Notes under the pieces: generated by a model | What the model saw: the letters and a program-made list of their open reading frames with translations, nothing else | Told to the model about the DNA's origin: nothing | The model's database searches: none | Part shown: positions 61,501 through 64,000 of the stretch, one piece after another | Numbering within the stretch: the first letter of the stretch is position 1 | Layout: every line of letters starts with the position of its first letter | Assembly: GCA_016714565.1 (NCBI GenBank) | Contig: JADKDM010000013.1 | Coordinates: 62,001 to 126,000 of the forward strand | Source: Candidatus Villigracilis propinquus | GTDB taxonomy: Bacteria > Chloroflexota > Anaerolineae > Anaerolineales > Villigracilaceae | DNA length: 64,000 bases | Direction of reading: 5' to 3' | Translations under genes and position numbers: made by a program

Positions 61501-63490
61501 CCCAATAGACTTGCAGATTCAAGTCGCCGCGATAGGTGCCGCCAAAGGGATCGAACCCATCAATGCGGAAGGGCAGACCCCAGTCATAATCAGTTTCATT
61601 GGTGAAGCTGTCTCCGGTCAACGCCAGAGAGCCGCCAAGGGTTTCCACCTTCAACGCATACAGCTCGCCTTGTTTGATGGGTACCGTGTTGTCTAATGTC
61701 AGAGTGAGTGCGGGGCCGCGCGGATCAGACGTCAGCGAAGAATCAAGCAACTCGGAAGCCCGGGCAAGCACACGGTCCGGTTCTGAAGCGGAGGTAAGAG
61801 TCAACACAACGGCACCGGGGATGGAATTCTTTGCGTGGCCGAGCACAATCGTGGACAGTTGTCCATCCACGTTGGGGACGAATGAAATGGAATAGGGGGT
61901 GTCCGCCTGAATTAATGTATCCGGCAAAACAGGCAGCGGCTGGTTGTATGCGCCATCCTGCACGGTTTCGATGGTGATGTTGACGGGTCCCTTCACGTTC
62001 TGGAACATCCAGCGCGAAGCGGTCATGCGGGGTTCGGGGCGCAGGTAAATGCTCAGGAAGGCAAAGGCCCAAACAGCAGTGAGGCCAAGGACGATGATGC
62101 CGAGGATGCTTGCCAAGACTATTCGAAGGTTTGAACGTTTGAACGTTTCAACGTTGAAACCTGCCAACTCAAAAATGAACCACGCCGCCATCATCGCCAG
62201 CAGCGGATAGACCGGCAATTGATAGCGCATGGTGGCGTTGAATTGCATAGACTGCCAAAGGAAGTAAAAAGCCGTCCAACCCCACAGCAATAGATGTTTA
62301 TAGTCACCTTTGAGAATGCGCCAGCCCATGAGCAGAAATCCCGCCCACGCCAGAATGCCAAGCGGAAGTCCCAGCCCCCAAATGGTCAGGTTGGTGAAGG
62401 AATATAAATGCGTGCGGCGCGCCCATTGCAAATTCCACGGCAGGTCGGCATCGCCGGATGCCTGCACGCGCTGTTCGGAAATATTCTTCACCCATTGTTC
62501 GTTCAAGCCAAGGCCATCGAAGGCATATGGCTGAAAGATGCGGAAGGAAATGATCGTGGCGAGTCCACCGGCGACGAGAAATAAAGTGATCAGTGTCCAG
62601 TAATCAGTGGACAGTGGACGGCGGTCAGTTGATTGCGTCTTGCGATCATACAAAAGATAGCGCACGGCGAACGCGGCTGGCAGGACAATTGCCAATGCTG
62701 CGGCATTGATCTTGGATGCCATCGCCATGCCCAACGCAAAACCAAAGCCGATGCTCAATTGGAATAGCGGGTGATGGAGAATATTTGATACAGATTGCGG
62801 AAGGCGAAAAGCCGAAGGCGGACTTTGCGTTTCATCCGCTACTCTGTCTTCTGCGCTCTGCTCACTGCCTTCTACACTCTGCTCACTGCCTTCTGCCTTC
62901 TGTGTTACCCCCACGATCTTTACCGCAAACGCCAGCGCAAGGAACATGAACATGTTCACGAACAGGTCGGATGTAAAGAAGTGCGACTGCTGGATCTGCA
63001 TCACAGCCAGCGAAGAGAACGCGGCGGAAAGCAGCCCCACCTTGCGTCCGTATAAACTTGAAACGATCAGATACAACAGGAAGATCGTGAACAAGTCCGC
63101 CAGCGCAGACATTTGCCGCGCAAAGAACTTGGAGTTGCTAATGTCCTGCGCGGCCGCTTCCATGCCGACGCGTACCATCGTCATGGGCAGGTTGCCATAG
63201 ACGAAAAATGCATGTCCTCGGTTGTATGGGCTGAGCGGGGATGTGTCCGAATCAAAATAGTCGCTGATGGTCATCCAGCGCAGTTGGTCCGGCGGACAGG
63301 CATCCACGGGAATGAGCGGGTCTTTGCAAACATGCGCGCGTAAATTATCCAACACGCCCGTCAGGAATAATTCATCGGGGTGCTGATGGTAGCCTTCGCC
63401 CCAGTTGTATCCAGCGAAACGCAAATATCCCGCCATCAGCAGGACGAGAATAAAAAGCAGGTCATACAGCCATGAGCGTTTTTCGTTCAT
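58520..63490 (-). CDS. Giant PMT-like plus Chlor_Arch_YYY membrane protein
   Basis: A 1656-residue polytopic protein. The N-terminal half begins like a GT39/ArnT-type glycosyltransferase (GYHQHPDELFLTG near residue 33, about 12 helices) and continues into an extracytoplasmic beta region. The C-terminal half is a YYY domain (FAGGYINYYYYGFVLAG, ending in a soluble TTIYEVIQ tail). Heptamer arrays at 60266, 62129, 62586, 62797 and 62838 encode loop segments, and PALSNAEG is a translated palindromic repeat. It probably transfers or flips lipid-linked sugars; this is not shown. Confidence 0.78.
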   Translation of the reverse strand: MNEKRSWLYDLLFILVLLMAGYLRFAGYNWGEGYHQHPDELFLTGVLDNLRAHVCKDPLIPVDACPPDQLRWMTISDYFDSDTSPLSPYNRGHAFFVYGNLPMTMVRVGMEAAAQDISNSKFFARQMSALADLFTIFLLYLIVSSLYGRKVGLLSAAFSSLAVMQIQQSHFFTSDLFVNMFMFLALAFAVKIVGVTQKAEGSEQSVEGSEQSAEDRVADETQSPPSAFRLPQSVSNILHHPLFQLSIGFGFALGMAMASKINAAALAIVLPAAFAVRYLLYDRKTQSTDRRPLSTDYWTLITLFLVAGGLATIISFRIFQPYAFDGLGLNEQWVKNISEQRVQASGDADLPWNLQWARRTHLYSFTNLTIWGLGLPLGILAWAGFLLMGWRILKGDYKHLLLWGWTAFYFLWQSMQFNATMRYQLPVYPLLAMMAAWFIFELAGFNVETFKRSNLRIVLASILGIIVLGLTAVWAFAFLSIYLRPEPRMTASRWMFQNVKGPVNITIETVQDGAYNQPLPVLPDTLIQADTPYSISFVPNVDGQLSTIVLGHAKNSIPGAVVLTLTSASEPDRVLARASELLDSSLTSDPRGPALTLTLDNTVPIKQGELYALKVETLGGSLALTGDSFTNETDYDWGLPFRIDGFDPFGGTYRGDLNLQVYWADDATKLTRFVDTLSASDYIVIPTNHQYAQITRLPERYPLTTLYYRELIGCPADENIIKCYREAQPGQYEGRLGFELVEVFESYPTLGAVVINDQAAEEAFTFYDHPKVLIFKKTDAFRSADVFGKLSSVDLTKVVTLTPKQASDYKDLMLTDTQLASQRAGGTWSDLFDYDWLQNKYPFAGVLVWYLFIFVLGLFAYPIARLALPGLKQYAYPLGRIVGLVLLAWMAWMGGSVGVPYTRVSISVAFVIIAVAGVGLWMKRREEFKEDWDSNRRFFVLAEIVFLTFFLIDLLIRLGNSDMWHPAKGGERPMDFSYFNAVLRSTSFPPYDPWFAGGYINYYYYGFVLAGTPVKLLGIVPSIAYNFILPTWFALIAVSAFVVGYSLVEGHKPALSNAEGSNVEDDDRPSTFDLRLVAGLSASFMTILLGNLGTIQMTFNALQRISAPGGLVPVDANLVQRWGWAFQGIWKMFAEQALLPLGRGDWYWFPSRVIPAGPGNEITEFPLFTFLYSDLHAHMLVMPLALLIIAWSLSFVRARAKLTVGEWIAAIGIGALTIGALKPTNTWDLYTYLLLAVIAVAYTLFRYFEWKDYFNLPAWLGKAVVVVCVVVLLYVLSSLFYLPFSKWFGQAYNSVDWWKASRTSFSSYFTHWGLFLFIISAWLIWETREWMAATPISHLSRLRKYALWIEVALAVFIALLAYFAVEGVKIGFLALPMAFLAAILILRPDLPDTKRFVLFLIGTALVITIAVELVSLVGDIGRMNTIFKLYLQAWMMLAVSSAAALGWLLNVFPFWRLRWNTIFQTGLYVLLAGAFMFTLTATTDKISDRITAEAPRTLDGMTYMNYSQHWDGQLMDLSQDYRAIRWLQDNVQGSPVIVEANCSEYRWCTRMTIYTGLPGVVGWNWHQRQQRGIFSIQVQDRVNEVGAFYNATDIQAARAFLKKYDVHYIIVGQLERNIYPLVDGTPDALAKFEQFDGTYWREVYHDADTTIYEVIQ
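60266..60293 (-). repeat. Heptamer array within the giant YYY gene (GTCGAAG)
   Basis: GTCGAAG, GTCGAAG, GTAGAAG, GTCTGTC. Next to it, 60308-60331 contains the palindromic CCTTCGGCATTGCTCAGGG repeat that encodes ALSNAEG. Confidence 0.8.
62129..62160 (-). repeat. Octamer array within the giant YYY gene
   Basis: GTTTGAAC, GTTTGAAC, GTTTCAAC, GTTGAAAC in exact register. Confidence 0.8.
62586..62634 (-). repeat. Seven-unit heptamer array within the giant YYY gene
   Basis: GTGATCA, GTGTCCA, GTAATCA, GTGGACA, GTGGACG, GCGGTCA, GTTGATT. All begin with G and most end in CA while the middle varies. They encode the hydrophilic loop around TQSTDRRPLSTDYWT. Confidence 0.88.
62797..62824 (-). repeat. Heptamer array within the giant YYY gene (GCGGAAG)
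   Basis: GCGGAAG, GCGAAAA, GCCGAAG, GCGGACT, translated in the SPPSAFRLPQS loop. Confidence 0.8.
62838..62907 (-). repeat. Ten-unit heptamer array within the giant YYY gene
   Basis: GCTACTC, TGTCTTC, TGCGCTC, TGCTCAC, TGCCTTC, TACACTC, TGCTCAC, TGCCTTC, TGCCTTC, TGTGTTA. Most start with T and end with C. They encode a Glu/Ser-rich loop (KAEGSEQSVEGSEQSAED). Confidence 0.9.
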
Positions 63491-63499
63491 ATCACCTCA

Positions 63500-63533
63500 C
63501 GTCATTGGGAGGGCGATCGCCCTCGCAATGACG
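63500..63533. repeat. Palindromic repeat family B, short copy 4
   Basis: CGTCATTGGGAGGGCGATCGCCCTCGCAATGACG is a nearly perfect 34-base palindrome, the terminal parts of the longer family without the middle. It lies between two membrane-protein genes. Confidence 0.85.
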
Positions 63534-63534
63534 A

Positions 63535-64000
63535 TTATTTCTCAACCATAAAGATAAAGAAGTCTTTGCCTTCAACCGCCGAAGTATATCGGCTAATTTT
63601 GCCATTCGGGTAGAGTTGCTTAAGAATCTTCTCAGTTTCAACATCCGCATTCCAGTAAATGAACATCTTCGGAGCAGAGACGGTCACCGACTCGTTCAGG
63701 TGATCCTGAAAGAGAGCAAAATCACGGTTCGGAATTCCAGCCCACACCCCGGGCAGACGCGTATCCACCCAGTATGGGAAGGGCACCACCCAGACCGAAT
63801 CGGTCTGTCCATATTTATCTTCAAAATCACTTATCACCTGACCCATCTCAGAAGTGTTCCACGATCCACCGGCGTACGCATCCGCAAATTGACGGAAGAC
63901 GATATCGTAATTGGAATAGGCAGACGCGGCGAGCAGAAGCCCCGTGATTCCATAAGCGACGAACTGCCGCCTCTTTTCCGCGCCGAAACTTGATACCAAT
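63535..64000 (-). CDS. C-terminal part of a GT39-like membrane protein (runs off the window)
   Basis: Only the last 155 or so residues are present. One hydrophobic helix (VAYGITGLLLAASAYSNY) is followed by a soluble domain (WVVPFPYWVDTRLPGVWAG, FIYWNADVETEKILKQLYP) resembling the extracytoplasmic tail of ArnT/PMT-like glycosyltransferases. It continues the cluster of GT-C-like and YYY genes on this strand. The family assignment is tentative because the catalytic N-terminus is outside. Confidence 0.55.
   Translation of the reverse strand, partial: LVSSFGAEKRRQFVAYGITGLLLAASAYSNYDIVFRQFADAYAGGSWNTSEMGQVISDFEDKYGQTDSVWVVPFPYWVDTRLPGVWAGIPNRDFALFQDHLNESVTVSAPKMFIYWNADVETEKILKQLYPNGKISRYTSAVEGKDFFIFMVEK

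Noticed and set aside
62586..62907. Heptamer arrays considered as a CRISPR or as a protein tandem-repeat domain
   Set aside because: Units are only 7 bases, adjacent without spacers and degenerate; no cas gene is present, and the encoded peptide has no repeating structural motif.

Overview
The window looks like part of a chromosome, probably a metagenome-assembled one, from a member of Chloroflexota, most likely class Anaerolineae. This is inferred from two Chlor_Arch_YYY (DUF2298) membrane proteins with their YYYxG motif, lipoprotein-rich content, paired M1-like peptidases, tandem STAS proteins and many short palindromic repeats. No rRNA, tRNA, phage, IS transposase or CRISPR array was found. 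Both strands are used in long blocks.

Layout. 0.1-3.9 kb (-): a cobalamin-riboswitch-led ABC importer (btuF, btuC, btuD type) with a streptothricin-acetyltransferase-like GNAT gene inside it. 3.9-12.5 kb (-): an NAD(P)-binding epimerase-like protein, a trimethylamine-dehydrogenase-like flavoprotein, a lipoprotein, a methyltransferase, a PLP aminotransferase behind a possible attenuator, a Nudix hydrolase, an EamA exporter and an alpha/beta hydrolase. 12.6-13.65 kb (+): two tandem GEMM-I (cyclic dinucleotide) riboswitches, an intrinsic terminator, an SD-sequestering hairpin and a sortase-like exported protein. 13.7-19.6 kb (+): a YprB-like exonuclease-fold protein, two STAS proteins around a ferric-reductase-like flavoprotein, a membrane-anchored rhodanese, and a DUF318 permease with its TIGR03943 partner.

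19.6-27.5 kb (+) is a metal-handling region: a beta-propeller protein, a NicO-type Ni/Co permease fused to a beta-propeller, then a Fur/Zur-family regulator behind a palindromic operator, followed by a zinc/manganese ABC importer with a four-helix-bundle gene inserted between ATPase and permease. 27.5-40.2 kb (+): SRPBCC protein, two M1-like peptidases, RibD-type reductase and ribA, SDR, methyltransferase, RlmB-type rRNA methylase, GH1 glucosidase, Tex and an APH-like kinase. 40.2-44.2 kb: a 46-residue membrane protein (-) and a heterodimeric ABC exporter (+) with one degenerate ATP site.

44.2-64 kb (-): two TrkA/RCK proteins downstream of a KimA-like potassium importer, a large membrane sensor histidine kinase, two PlsC acyltransferases, cytidylate kinase, then giant GT-C-like/YYY membrane proteins with a GNAT and a DUF952 gene between them. 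The last gene runs off the window.

Two features cut across the window. (1) Exact-register arrays of non-identical heptamers (occasionally octamers) occur at about 14 places, most of them inside reading frames of the YYY/GT-C proteins. (2) Five genes are split by single-base frameshifts, each at a homopolymer, which, with an approximately 290-base poly-G tract, points to sequencing or assembly error more than to true gene decay.
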